This document shows, piece after piece, positions 11,158-23,253 of a stretch of 64,000 nucleotides of DNA (position 1 is its first letter; each line of letters begins with the position of its first letter). The DNA lies in assembly GCA_034359265.1 (NCBI GenBank), contig CP136892.1, positions 8,914,501-8,978,500 on the forward strand, written 5' to 3'. The translations under genes and the position numbers were made by a program. The notes below the pieces were generated by a model that made no database searches, was not told the DNA's origin, and was given only the letters and a program-made list of their open reading frames with translations. This DNA comes from Canna indica. Its lineage: Eukaryota > Streptophyta > Magnoliopsida > Zingiberales > Cannaceae.

Positions 11158-12477
11158 GGGCGTTTGGTTGTCCGCACGTGCAAATACTGTAATTCTAGTT
11201 GCAGTATTTACTAGTTGCAACTTATATTTCTAATATCATTTGCAGGCCACAAATAAAATTGCAGCTCAAAAAACCGGCAATACAAGATTGCAATCATCAA
11301 ATGCAATAATTTAAGTATTAAAAAATAATTAATTTTGGCGACATAAAGTCGTCGTAGGGAGACAAGATAAATATCAAAGTTGAAAATTTTCGCGCGATGA
11401 ACGCGATGATAATATTAGATTTTAGATCTAATGTCGTTTGAGAGATTTTTTAAAATATTTTTTTAGTATTATACAAAAATTAAAAATTATTAATTTATTT
11501 TGATAAATAATATAATAATGTGAAACATATTTTACCCCAGCCCAGCAGGGGGCACCGCTTCGGGCTCGGGCCGGTCTCATGCTATAATGCCGGGTTGGAC
11601 CTACATCCCCTGGCCCGACATGATAATGGGTGCCACAATCATGATTTTATCGTGTCGGACTATCAAACTAGGTCTGGCAAATCGTGATGGACCTAAATTT
11701 TCGACCTGGCCCGAAAAAATTCGTGCTCGGCCCAAAAAATTCGTGGCCGGCACCACCCAGGCCGAAAAAATTTGTGCCTGACCCAGCCCAGCTCGAAAAA
11801 ATTCATGCCCGGCCCAGTCCAAAAAAGATCATATTCGCCTCGAAAAAAAATCATGCCCAACCCGGCCAAAAAGAATTCGTGCCCAGTCCAGCCCGGAAAA
11901 ATTCGTGCCCGGCCAGACCCTGCCCGAAAAAATTCATGCCTGATTCGACTCGAAAACACCAGCCCGACCCGACACCAAAAATAATGGGTCGGCATGACCC
12001 GACCCATTTAGCCTGATACCACTAAAAAATATTTAAAATCAGGTTTAAACCCGATAATTAATGAATTTTAAACCCGCTAATACCAATTCGAAGTGTTTAT
12101 CGGGCTATCGGGCTGGGCCGGCCAGATAATACTTGGCCTAATCCCGCACGATAAGGGATCTGCCTTATCGGGTCGGCCCGATAACGGCATGAACCTAATT
12201 TTTTCGTGCTATGTTGGGTTAGGCTACCGGGTCGGAGGAAAACTGCCACCTGTATATCAGACCGTGCCAAAATTACTAGACCTAGATACGAAGATACAAG
12301 TTGCAAGTATAATCGCAACTTCCAATTGCGACCAACCAAACGCTTGCAAATAGAAGTTGCAACTCTACTTACGGGCAACCAAATAGTATGTTGCAAATTC
12401 TATTCGTAGGCATTTTTGTTTTTGCATGCAAATACTTTTTTGCAGCATTTTGCATTTGCGGGCAACCAAACGCCCCC
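11158..12477. mobile_element. TIR element with GGGCGTTTGGTTG ends carrying GC-rich repeats
   Basis: The left end gggcgtttggttgtccgcac and the reverse complement of the right end, gggggcgtttggttgcccgc, are matching inverted repeats. A second inward layer of gcaacttctatttgcaa-like words follows at 12290-12420. Flanking bases tac and taa allow a decayed 3-bp TWA duplication, as in Tourist/Harbinger MITEs, but this is not proven. The interior holds the GC-rich repeat block. No transposase is visible. Confidence 0.6.
11695..11990. repeat. GC-rich imperfect tandem repeats, about 27-31 bp period
   Basis: About eight diverged copies of a unit close to aaaaaattcgtgcccggccc, each a run of A followed by GC-rich sequence. 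Open frames exist on both strands (RPKKFV-like and GHEFFRAG-like), but they follow from repeat periodicity and lack any family resemblance, so I do not call a gene. Confidence 0.75.
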
Positions 12478-13020
12478 TAAGTGTTTTACAAAAACTCAAA
12501 CTCTTGAATATAATAATATCCTAACATATGTAGGCCTAGAGGTGGCATGGGTCGAGCCCGCCTGTGCCCAAGGGGCGGGTTGGACTCGCCCCCTTGGGCA
12601 CATGGGTCGTGCCGAACCTGACATGCGTGCTAAGCCTGGCCCTGCACCAGCAAGGTAGGCATGGCGCCACCCATGCCTAGCCTGGTCTACGTTAGGCTGG
12701 CTAGGTCAGGCTGGCGCACCAGGCTGGCAATCTAGTGTAGTGGTTATAGACTTGCAATTTACTTAGTAAAAATATATAGAAAAAATAGATATTGAGGCTT
12801 AGTGCAGTGGTTAGTTATCACAAATACATCTTAAGGTACCGTATATTACTTTTTTTAATGTTTCGGGCTAGCCCGGGCTGAGCCTCCCCTTTGAGTAGTC
12901 GGTTGTGCCAAACACGACCCGAAGTTCAATGAGCTTGCCCGGGCCTATGTCGGCTTAGGAGGCCTACACTCATAAGTCCCATTATTATTATTGTAGGTGC
13001 ATAGGAACAATTTTAGGAAT
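12478..13020. other. Spacer with GC-rich inverted-repeat remnant
   Basis: A GC-rich block (about 12535-12975) begins tgtaggcctagaggtggc and ends ggcttaggaggcctacact. Its ends form a short inverted repeat, so it may be another decayed hAT-type MITE. No gene is seen. Confidence 0.4.
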
Positions 13021-15000
13021 TATAAAATTTGTTGAGAATTTTAAAACATATTTTATTGAGATAATGTCACATTCAAGAGTTTCCGTCAAAACTCTTGAAA
13101 CACATTCCATAGTTTTGCTGAAACTTTTGAATAAAAATCATCTCATCATCTACGGTCCAATAAAGCCTCCTCATATTTTTTTGGTTAATAAGTTATAGTT
13201 TTTGTTTGAAATTTTAAAATACATTTCGAGTGAGATTTGAACATGTTCAAGAGTTTTGTCGAAAGTCTTAAATATAATATTATCGCATCATCTGCATGTC
13301 CCATAAGTTTTGTCATTTTTTTAATTATTAGGAAAATTTTATATATTATAGAATTTTTAAAGGGAATTCAAAACATGTTTTCAATGAGATTTGAAAATAT
13401 TTAAGAATTTTGTTGGAACTATTGAACATGATAATATCTCAATATCTATAGGCCCCGTAAGCCTCCTCATTCCTTGACATCAAAATAATTTATGAAGCAA
13501 AATTATCGTTTTGATCGGTTTTTAGGGCTTGTTTGGTTAGCGAAACCAAGTCTATTTTCATGATTTCAAATTTACTGAAACCAAAGTTGCTTACGAAAAT
13601 GTGTTTGTTCAGCGTTTTCATAAAACTCAATCGAAACCAAAAAGAAAAGAGGTTTCAACGAAACTACTTTTCTTAATAAAAATGAAAACATTAGAATGTT
13701 ATTTTCTGTGATTTGAGACTCTCAGTTTCATTATCAAAATACAGAGGCAACTTTGTAATTATAAATATTTTTTTATAAAATTAATTAATTAAAAAAATAA
13801 ATCAAACTATATCTAATTTATAAAAATAAAAATAAAAATTATCATTTTCAACTCAAACTATTATCTTAAATTGATAAATTAATTAAATCAATTTATATCT
13901 AATTGGTCCAAACCTAAATTTTAAAATAACTGAATTTTCTTAAAGTTAACCTATTTATAATTTAATCAAAAACTAATTTTAGACTATTGAACTTAATTTT
14001 TTCTGAAATTTTATAATATTTATTAATTAATTTTATATCTAATTGAACAAAAAAAATTAAATTACCAATCACTTAATTAAATCCTATAAAATATTTTACA
14101 ATCATATTAGCAAATAATAATTTTGTAAACTAACTACTAATAAAATATATGACTTTCTTCTGCAACCATATTATTTTTTATGAATGATTACATATGAATT
14201 AATTTACTATTTAATCAAAAATCAAATTACTACTGAAATTGTTCAAGGAATATTTATAATAACCAAATAAATATTCACTAGTTTGAACCAATCAAAATTG
14301 ATGTTGTTTTCATTAACCAAATATTTTCAAAAAACTAAAAACTAAGAGTCAAAACCAAATTTTCGAAACCAAGTTTTTAATTTCATTGAAATCAAATCAG
14401 AAAATAGTTTTCGATGACCAAACAACACCTAAATATTTTAAGAGTTTTGAGTAAAACCCTAGAAAGTCGTCCAAGAATTTTACCCAAACTATGTCTTGAA
14501 CAAAAAATTATCTCATTATTTATAAGTCTCAAAAGCCATATCATAAAATTGTTCCTACGAACCAAGAAAAATATGAGGGAACTTACGAGACTTGCAGATG
14601 ATGAAATAATAGTATGTTTAAGAGTTTCGACAAAGTCTTGAATTCAAGAGTTTTGTGTAACACTTTAAACAATAGATTATCTCAATAAAATGTGTTTTAA
14701 ATTTTCAAAAAAGAAGCTATAATTAATAAAATTGTTCCTAGCACATTAAAAAGTGAGGAGACTTATGAAACAGGTAGATAATGATATATTATTGAAAATA
14801 TGTTTTAAATTTTAAATATTTTTTAAAATTAAAATTGTTCGTAGACACCAAAAATATAAGGAGCCTAAATGAGTACGTAAACAATCAGATATTTTTCGTT
14901 CAAGATTTTTGACAAAAGTTTTGATGACCGAAGTATTATATTTAAAATGTAATACTTTATAAATTTTGTATAAAAAAATTTTAGTGTTAAACACTTACAA
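13021..15000. repeat. Diverged repeat array in two opposed halves around a MITE
   Basis: Three diverged copies of a 120-190 bp unit lie at about 13030-13190, 13215-13330 and 13365-13480. Each contains a tattgagat word, then caagagttttgtcgaa, then a catctgcaggtcc-like word and cctcctcat. Copies in the opposite sense (gaggagacttatgaaacagg at about 14755, gagggaacttacgagacttg at about 14575) lie at 14433-15000. The MITE at 13525-14429 sits between the halves. No coding sequence is supported. Confidence 0.55.
13525..14429. mobile_element. Tourist/Harbinger-like MITE, 905 bp
   Basis: The inverted ends GGGCTTGTTTGGTTAGCG and, from the other side, GGTGTTGTTTGGTCATCG are typical of Tourist-like MITEs. 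The flanking trinucleotides are tta and taa. The interior is very AT-rich and non-coding. It is clearly homologous along its length to 51376-52023, which lacks about 250 bp of it. Confidence 0.75.
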
Positions 15001-15224
15001 GACTTAGAAATTTTTACTTTTTATTTCAATTTTAAAAATGAAAAAAATTAATATATATGCCCCAAACTTTGGTCCTTTTAACAAATTTATTCTAAACTTT
15101 AATTTCTCCCTAATCTATCTCAAATTTTGGGATTGACAATAATTATATCCCTCCGTTAGATATCTGACCGTCAATGCAACCGTTAGGTGCTGATGTGGCA
15201 TTCGAGTCAGCAAATAAAAATATT

Positions 15225-16065
15225 TTTTTATTATCACGTGTCACGTCAACATGTAATAAAAATATTATAATATTATATAAATAGAACAAATTAATGTATC
15301 TATCTCTAACTTTGATCATTGTAACAAATCTATCTCAATCTTTAATTTTTCTTCATAATCTGTCCAAAACTTTGGGATTGACAATAATTGTCTCATTTGA
15401 AATTGAACTTGAAATTTAGATTGCATTGCAATTATTGTCAATCCCAAAGTTTAAATTACATTTCTCCCTATATTTTCATCAAATTCGACTATTACATTAA
15501 AAAATTAAAATTTGAAATAAAATTCATATCTTTTCTATATATTATTATCTATTAAATGATTATTTTTTAAAAAATAATTTGAACCAAATCCATATATTTT
15601 GCTAATAGTATTATTATATATCATATATTTAGCATTATTTATATTGTATTTAATTTGGTTTAGTATTTATTTTTCTTCATAAAAATTCTTTATTTTACTA
15701 CAAATTTCTATTCTTTAAAAAATACAAAATCTGATATGAAAATTATATATAATGACTATGGATTTTGGATTCTTCGAGGTGATATCATATACGGAATTTG
15801 GTGAAATCATATACAGAATTATCGGAGAAGCTGACAAACTGAGAGCTCCGATGTGTTTTTTTATAAAAAAAATCATATGTCTTTAAGAATTATAATTGTT
15901 GTCAATCCTAAAATTTGGGATAGATTAGAGAGAAAAATTAAAGTTTGGAATATATTTGTTACGAAGACCAAAGTTTGTGGAGAAATATATTAATTTTTTC
16001 TATTATATATAATATTGTAATATTTATTTATTACATGCTGACGTGGCACCAGTGATAATAAAAAA
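15225..16065. mobile_element. Foldback/MITE with about 170-200 bp arms nested in the larger arm
   Basis: Left arm 15225-15400 and right arm 15885-16065 are inverted copies. ttattatcacgtgtcacgtc pairs with the reverse complement of gacgtggcaccagtgataat, followed inward by atgtaataaaaat and the aactttgatc...aacaaatctat block. The loop is AT-rich and non-coding. The arms contain the same roughly 110-bp module found in the outer arms, so the two elements are related. Confidence 0.65.
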
Positions 16066-18770
16066 AGTGTGAAGATACAAATTTGCCCCTCTATTATTGC
16101 AAAAAGAGCAATATTGTTCATCTACTTCATTTGGGTGCAATCAAGGTTTCAAATACTGTACTGTATCGCTCAGTATTTACCAGTTTTTTAAATCGATATA
16201 CAAGATACTCGATATTAGGCGATAATAGGTATCTCGATAAATACCGCCCATACCAGGCGGTATTTGATGTCATACCAGGCGGTATGAACCAATGGTTCTT
16301 TTAAAGTCGTTGGGTACTGTAGCTCAACGGTCCCAAACGGCTATATAGTCATTTCGGGCCCGATTTAACTTGTTTTGGGGTCTATATAAACTCCCAAAAC
16401 ATATATTTTCACCCTCACTCACCACTCTACCCATCTAAACTCTTAATCTCTTTCAATCTTTCTCAAACTCTCTCTAATATCTTTTTTTCTTAATTTCCAC
16501 GCTGAAACTCTACTGAAATGACGCTAAAATCTCAAGCCGACCCCGCATGGCAACACAATGTTCGGTTGGAGAAGGCTAACCACTGGCAATGCATCCACTA
16601 TAATATGATTTATCGTGGTGGATACGTCACTCGATTAAAGGCACACTTGGCCGAAAAATCCAGCGACATCGTCAAATGCACCAAAGCGCCGCCGGAAGTC
16701 TGATAGATGTTCAAAGATATGCTCACCAACAAGAAGGAGCAGTGTCTTAAGAATGCAGTTCAAGAAGTCGAGTTCGATCGACGAGCTACCCAAGAAGTCG
16801 ATGGTGGCCATTACGAGACTCGGGGTAGCGATGACAACGAGAATTCAGAATTTGAAGCCGGCATCCGAAGTTCATTGGAGCACGCTGCATTTGAACGAGA
16901 TCTGATGTACTATCCTAGATCTTATTTTGAGTATGGCGGCGGTAGTGGCAGCGGTGGCACAAGCAGCGCAGGCTCGACTTTGATTGCCGGATCAATGGAC
17001 CGAAGTGGTTCAATTCCCTCCGATCCTCAAATTGGCCGGAGTTCTAGCATGAGGGTACCTCAAAGCAGAGGAGGCATTCATGGATTGTTCATAAACCTCG
17101 GAGCAAGTGATAGAAAAACTAATGTTGATGTTTCTGATCTTAATCCTAAGGCATTTCCTCCTCCATCAGCAAATCAACAGCGCATAGACGATACTTGGGG
17201 CAAGACGAAGAAGTGGGAGTTGGGGAGAGCCATCTCCAAATGGTTCCACTTTAGTCGGATTCCCACAAATGCAACCAACAATCCATACTATCGAACCATA
17301 GTATCTACCATTCAAAAGGTAGGCCCAGGTATTGCCCCTCCAACTCCCTATGAAATTTCAGGTCCTTGCCTTGAAGCGAAGGTCGATAAAATAAAGCAAT
17401 GGATCGACGAAATCAAGCGACGATGGGGGGAGTACGAATGCAGTTTGATGTGCGATAGCTGGACCGGGCCAACCCGAATGAGCATCATCAACTTCCTCAT
17501 CTATTGCAACATGAGGGTTGTTTATCACAAGTCGGTGAACTCGTCCAATGAAATCCATGACACTTACTACATCTTGAAGCTGATGACGGAGGTGATCGAG
17601 GAGATTGGACCCCATAACATTGTTCAAGTTGTAACTGACAACGGAGCCAATTTCAAAAGGACAAATGAGATAATTGAATAGGATTATCCTCACATGTGTT
17701 GGACTCTATGTGCAGCCCATTGTGTAGACCTAATGATGAAAGATATCGATGATATACCGATGGTGAAGTCGACGGTAAAGAAGGCGCAACAAATTACGCG
17801 CTTCATCTACAACCACACATGGGTACATGCCCTAATAAAAAAAATTACAAAATGTAATTTACTAATTTTTAAATAATTTACAGTATTTATTTATTAATTA
17901 GTTTATCATAAATAATTACTAATGATAATTCCATATTTTTAGGTAAAATTCTTTGACCAGGAGCAAGTCATTTTGCAACCAACTTCATCGCATTAAGGTC
18001 GCTCCAACAAAAAAAGACGACCCTTAGAACCATGTTTACAAGTGAGGAATGGTTTTCATTAAGATATGCTAGAAAAGTCGATGGAAAACAAACAGAGAAG
18101 AATATCCTCAACACGCGCTTCTAGGATTGCATCACAAAAATAATCGTCGCCGTAGAACCTTTGTACAAACAAGGTTCTACGACAGGTTGATATGGAAAAA
18201 ATGTCTCAAATGGGCCATCTCTACCACTACATCCACCAAGCACATGAAGAAATCAAGAAGGTTATGATTTCTCCTGCCAAGTATGAGCACTTCATCGAAA
18301 TTATCCCCGGAGATGGGATAATCAAATGGGCCATTACATACACATCGCATGTATTTTTTATTTAATATTTGGAAATTATTTAAATTTAATTCATTATGTT
18401 TAATTACTTATTCATTATGCTTAATTTTTTATAGGGTATTATTTAAATCCTGCATACCAATATAAATATGATATTGGAACGATCGATAGTTTGTTATATC
18501 CCCTCCGCAAGGTCATACAATGAATATCGGGATCCCACCGAGAAGTGGCACAAGCTCTCAATGAATCAAAATGGTTCCGAGATGAAATTGGCAATTTCGA
18601 AAATTCATTTACAATCTCCTTCTATGGATCTATGTAGATAGATTTTTTTTGTCAATTTATTTATCAAAGATAAAATCCCGTTACTAATATTAATTTTAAA
18701 TTTATTGCAGTCGAATGGTGGTTGCAATTTGGAACTGAAACTCCAACTCTTCGAAAGATTGCAACACACG

Positions 18771-21532
18771 TGTAATATCCTAGATATTAATATATATTTT
18801 TCCCTATTATTGTTTGTGATTGTCAGCCTAGCGGGCTAGTTCGAGGTCGAGCCGAGTCGACTCATGGTTGGGTGCGAGCTCGGGTAAGTAGGAATTTGAA
18901 TTATGCGGTTTCTTTCTTGATTAGATAAATTTATATAATTATTATGTTGCGTGTGCATGATTATTAAATTATGTCGCATATGAGTGTGCATGTGTTGGAC
19001 GCTTATGTGGAGCATGGGGTTAAATTGGGTTTAATTAAGCGTAGTCGGGTTAGCAGATTTGGATTTGACTCGAGGCGGATGCGGGTTTGTTAAGAGGGTT
19101 TTGAAGTTAGGGTTTGAGTAGGGGAGTATAAAACCCCCCTCATTAGCTAGGTGGCTCCCTATTGGAGCCGCACCAGCCGAGTAGAGAGAAGAGAGGAGCC
19201 GCCGAGCCGAGCCACTGTTCTCTCTTCCCCTCTCTTGGAGCCATAGCCTCCATGGAAGTCGAGCCGCTAAGCCACCCTTTCTTCCCCCTCTCTTGTGGAG
19301 TCGAGTTGTGAAGGAGAAGAGGAGCCGCCGCCCCCCCTCTCTTGGAGCCGCCGGCTTGAAGAGGAGCCGCCACCTCCTTTCTTTCCTTGTTCTTGGAGCC
19401 GAGTGTTTGGGGCCGAATTCGGAGGTCGCCGATCGGAGAATTCTTTTCTAATCTTTCTTCCTAAACATGTGAGTGATTTTACCCCTTCTTTTCTCAGGTT
19501 TCTTTCGTATTCTTGAGCCATTCTTGAAGTCAAGATATTCTTGTTGGTTTTTCGTCGACTCTCAAGTTCTTGTTGTTTCTTTGTGATTGTCATGCAAGAG
19601 GAGACCCGAACCCTCCCTTATGGGGCTCGACAACCCTAGGATGAACCTAGGGGTGCTTGGCCAAGGTGGAGATAAGGGTGCCCTCTAGGTGTTTGATAAA
19701 ATACCTAAGAGAGGTTTCTTGTGAATTCTTGAGATCTATGCCATGAATTACTTGTCAACTTAGGTTTCTACATGTTAATGCATGTTTGGTAATTAATCTG
19801 TGATTTTTTATTACTAATCGTGTTTTACAAAGATAGGATTTAATCTTGATGTCATGTGTGATCTTGATGTGGGTTCTTGATCATGGAGTTTGATTCTTGA
19901 TTTAAGATGATGTAGTTCTTGCTAGTCTTATTTAATAAATATGTATGTTGTGAGATTTATCTAAATGTTATAATTATGTTTTAATGGTAATTAAAGATTT
20001 AATTTCTATGAATTTCGGATTTAATTACCATGGCATGCTGAAAATTAATTTTGTTGAAAGTTCATGCTGAATTATTGAATCTGGGCTGATTTTTAAAATC
20101 TTTGTTGTGATGCGAATAGATTTCTGAATATAGTCGTGTAACCTATCAATTTGACCAGAAAATATAGTTTGGAAACATAGAGCACATTCTGGAGACCAGA
20201 TTCAGGTTAGATACATCAGTTTCGTACACAATAGTAAGCTAAAACAAAACCCTAAAATAAAACCATAATCTTGGTGATTATAATTTTAATTGCATAATTA
20301 AAATTCAAAAGGGGCTGCATAATCTGTTATGAACCAATAAATAAAGTTTATGCATGAAATAAAATATCATGAGTTTGTGATGTTACGGGTCTAGGAGTTG
20401 GGATCAAATATTGGGTGTTGTAGTGTGCCCAATTAAGGCATCCCCAAGACACCGTAGGAGACACTTGATTTAGGTCATGTTGCGATATATCTTTATAAAT
20501 GACGGAGAGGCTCAGTTAGGAGCCAAATTACGGGCTAGGCTCGGAAGGTTGGATGACTAATTCTCAACTTGTGTTTAAAGGAATAAGTTCGGATGGGCAA
20601 ATCCCGATTGTTCTAGTGTTTTCTCGTGGAACAAGTTCGGACGGGCAAATCCCGATTATTCCCGAGTTTTTTTAAGGAATAAGTTTGAACGGGCAAATCC
20701 TGATTATTCATGTGATATCTTAAAGGGACAAGTTCGAACGGGCGAATCCCGATTGTTCCCTCACGTCTCGTGGAAAAAGTTTGGACGGGCAAATCCCGAT
20801 TGCTATCGAGTTTCTTTGTTATAGGATAAGTTCGGATGGGCCAATCCCGATTATCCTAGTAACTCTTGAGTATGATTTGTTGCCTTAGGGCATGGAAGAC
20901 TTAGGCATGTTATTCTTCACTGTTTGGGTGTTGGATGCCTTCGGGCATGTGTTTCCAAATGGCCTGTTAGCTAGTCACTCCCTTGTGACCATTCCTGCTT
21001 GAGTTAGATGTTTTATCATTATGCTATATATATGTGTGTGGTTTCTCGTGGGGGTTGGTAGAACCACTCACTGAGTTATTTGAACTCACCCATTGTCATT
21101 TTATTTTGTTTTGCAAAGCTTGACCGGTGAGGTGGGCTGGGGCACTTAGCGCAGTTGGAGGGCAGAGGAGCCACCTTGATCTCATAACAGTCCTAGTTAA
21201 GGGTCGTAGTCGAGTCTGTAGTAGTTTTGTCATGCACTTGTGATTTGGTGTTTTGGAGTTGGAGTCCTATGGGGATATTCCTGTATTTTATTCAGATTTT
21301 ATATGTTAAAAATAACTATTGGTCTTTGATTCATTTTGTTTCCGCACTTGAACCTTTTTGATAAAAACTTTACCGTTTAAATGAAACATGGTTTGATTTT
21401 TCTTTAAAATAAAACTCGTTACATTCTTTCCTCTATGTTTATTCATTTGAGTTGGCATGTGCATGAGTTAGACTGCGGGGTATAGGCACGTATACCCTGA
21501 CCGGTCACGTGACCCTGAGTTGGGGTGTGACA
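18771..21532 (+). mobile_element. Solo LTR, 2.76 kb, inside hAT copy 2
   Basis: It begins TGTAATATCC and ends GGGTGTGACA, imperfect versions of the TGT...ACA inverted ends of plant LTRs. It is flanked by acacg (18766-18770) and acaca (21533-21537), a 5-bp duplication with one change. Removing it restores the hAT-C reading ATHILLQTTSSSG as in copy 1 (5745-5770), so the insertion limits are firm. No internal retrotransposon sequence or primer site follows, so this is a solo LTR left by recombination. A TATA-like tataaaacc at about 19128 is a plausible LTR promoter. The length suits long-LTR Ty3/gypsy lineages such as Tekay/Del, but the lineage is not proven. Confidence 0.87.
20581..20857 (+). 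repeat. Six tandem copies of a roughly 48-bp unit in the solo LTR
   Basis: The core aagttcggacgggcaaatcc followed by cgatt recurs six times with 1-4 changes per copy, joined by more variable 20-bp links ending in gg. This is an LTR-internal array. Confidence 0.88.
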
Positions 21533-22284
21533 ACACATCCTCTTGCAAACCACATCATCAAGTGGATGCGAGAGGAATTGGTCGACCCTCGCCTTGATTC
21601 ATACGAAATCGCGCAACCGCCTTTCGTACGCCTGATTAGAGAAGCTCGTATATGTTCATTACAACATGCGACTTCAAATGCGGGCGTTACAGAACGAAAA
21701 TAAAGATATTCCACATGTAGATCCGTTCGATGTCGAGTTCGTCCAAGGCGATGCAGACCCAATAATTGATTGGTGGAGTGCAATGGAGACCGACCCGCCT
21801 CTTCTTGATGAACCAGGCAAACCACCTCGACCTTCACCAATTATATCTGATATTGTTGAGTCTGAGAGCCAACCAGAAGACACATACAGTCAACCTCTTA
21901 AGAAGGACATGACCCATGCTCCCTTGGACTCTCAACGAGTTCGACAAGTAAGACGACGATCCACGTCCGACTCTCCATCTTCACAATCAAAGGGAAAGAA
22001 GAAGGAAACAACTTCACCTTCAAAGGCAAAAGGCAAAGGTAAAAACAAAGACAAAGGGAAACGATCAATTAATCATTTGGACGCGATTGCAGAAGCGAAA
22101 GAGGACGAAGAAGATGAGCCCTCGGTTCATAGCAGTAGCAGCACAGAAGACGGAGGAGATGATGATGATGATGGAGCTGGGGGAGAAGACATCGTCATGC
22201 CATCAACACCGGCACCTACCGATCTATGGATGAATGAGCAATACTTCGATCACTGCACCAAAGATCAGGATCACGGTGAGTCAA

Positions 22285-22596
22285 GCAACTTGAGAGCTAC
22301 TCGGGATCAACACGATAAAAACTCAAACTCAACTCGATCTTATCGAGCTCGAGCTAAGCAATACTCGGATCGAGTTGCTTTCGAGCCTAATCGAGTCGAG
22401 CATAAACCCGAGTTGACCTGAGCTTAATCGAGCTTGAACGAGCTCAGTCAAGCTTGCGAAAAATAAATGACTCTAAACGAGCTTAAATGAGCCAAGCTCG
22501 AATCAAGAGATTGAAGCTCGATCGAGCTCGACATTTCTTAAACGAGCCGAGCTTGAGCATATGTAAGCTCAACTCGGTTTGGCTCGATTACATCCC
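22285..22596. mobile_element. Truncated GAGCTCGAG-type hAT MITE
   Basis: From gtgagtcaagcaacttgaga onward it aligns with 62257-62687, including ctcgatcttat, aaacgagccgagctt and the right end ggctcgattacatcccta. The first 10 or so bases of the left end are missing, and the two flanks are unrelated (hAT on the left, other sequence on the right). It therefore marks a deletion or recombination junction rather than a clean insertion. Confidence 0.7.
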
Positions 22597-23092
22597 TAAT
22601 GCAAATGGAGAACATGTCGTTAAAGAGAATGAATTTTGGGTTTCAAATAGAAGAAATCACGAACATGGGCAACCAAAGGGAGAAATTGCTGATGATGATA
22701 TATTATTTGATGGTTGTTATAGTATTTGTTTGTTGATGATTTTACCATTTTTATGGTTAAAGAGATTTTGGATATGTGGGATAGGTATATTTGGGTGGTA
22801 ACTTTTTGTTATTTTTTGATGGTCCTATAATTTTTTTTGTGATTTAATAAGCATGCATTGAAGAGATCGATTCCATCAATATTGCTCAAATAGGATTCTA
22901 TTTAATATGAGTTTAATGGTTAGTTTAAGTATTTTTATTATTTAATTATACCACGTAAGGTGTGACGTATTAATATTTTATGACTGAGATGACATGTCTT
23001 CGAGTCAAATGACTGAAACATGTCAATTAAAACAGTGAGTTAACATGCTGGCAAGATTGCTCTAGTTTGATAAGTTGAAGGGTAATATTGCA
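22597..23092. other. Unassigned sequence between the MITE fragment and the right arm
   Basis: A short frame at 22600-22715 reads GEHVVKENEFWVSNRRNHEH but has no partner and no family I recognise. The remainder is AT-rich. It may be the interior of the outer element or the edge of a deleted transposon. Confidence 0.4.
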
Positions 23093-23253
23093 TCAGTTTG
23101 ATAAGTTGAGGGATAGCATTGCACCCAAATAAAGTAGATGGACAACATTACTCTTTTTTGCAATAGTAGAGCGGGACTAATTTGCACAATCACCCTTTTT
23201 TTTATATTTGCTGACTCAGATGTCATGCCGGCACCTAACGATTGCATTGTCAT

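Larger units (their letters stand above)
16142..22284 (+). mobile_element. hAT (DUF659-type) transposon, copy 2, right end lost
   Basis: The left end caaggtttcaaatactgtac aligns with the left ends of copies 1 and 3. Its coding body is colinear with them as far as about 22284, where similarity stops at the edge of a MITE fragment. No right terminal repeat follows. It is interrupted by a 2.76-kb solo LTR (18771-21532). It sits in the arm of the larger inverted-arm element directly after ggtgcaat (16134-16141); the matching right-hand target copy cannot be found because that end is missing. Confidence 0.82.
16518..22284 (+). pseudogene. hAT transposase, copy 2, broken and truncated
   Basis: Start MTLKSQADPAWQH at 16518. 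BED-like region with the second zinc Cys lost (QCIHYN); a stop at about 16701 where copy 1 reads CGA; then a long open stretch (16707-17681) covering the linker, DUF659 (ISKWFHFSRIP, CDSWTGPTRMSIINFL, VVTDNGANFK) and ending at a TAG where copy 3 has Leu. The reading continues past the stop as CWTLCAAHCVDLMMKDID, then an intron (about 17855-17940), the RNase-H-like part (17941-18350), and the hAT-C start WWLQFGTETPTLRKIATH at about 18718. The solo LTR splits hAT-C; the rest follows at 21533 with the lysine-rich/acidic tail to about 22284. Not functional. Confidence 0.8.

Noticed and set aside
11684..12016. Overlapping open frames on both strands (RPKKFV-type and GHEFFRAG-type)
   Set aside because: They arise from tandem repeats without stops in several frames; openness on both strands is a repeat artefact.
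12722..12850. SINE-like phrases ctagtgtagtggttatag and cttagtgcagtggttagtta
   Set aside because: They resemble an A box, but no B box, tail or flanking duplication could be found.
19143..19593. Open frames on both strands in the solo LTR
   Set aside because: GAG/CTC-rich leader-like sequence just after a TATA box in the LTR; no known protein and it lies inside a retrotransposon regulatory region.
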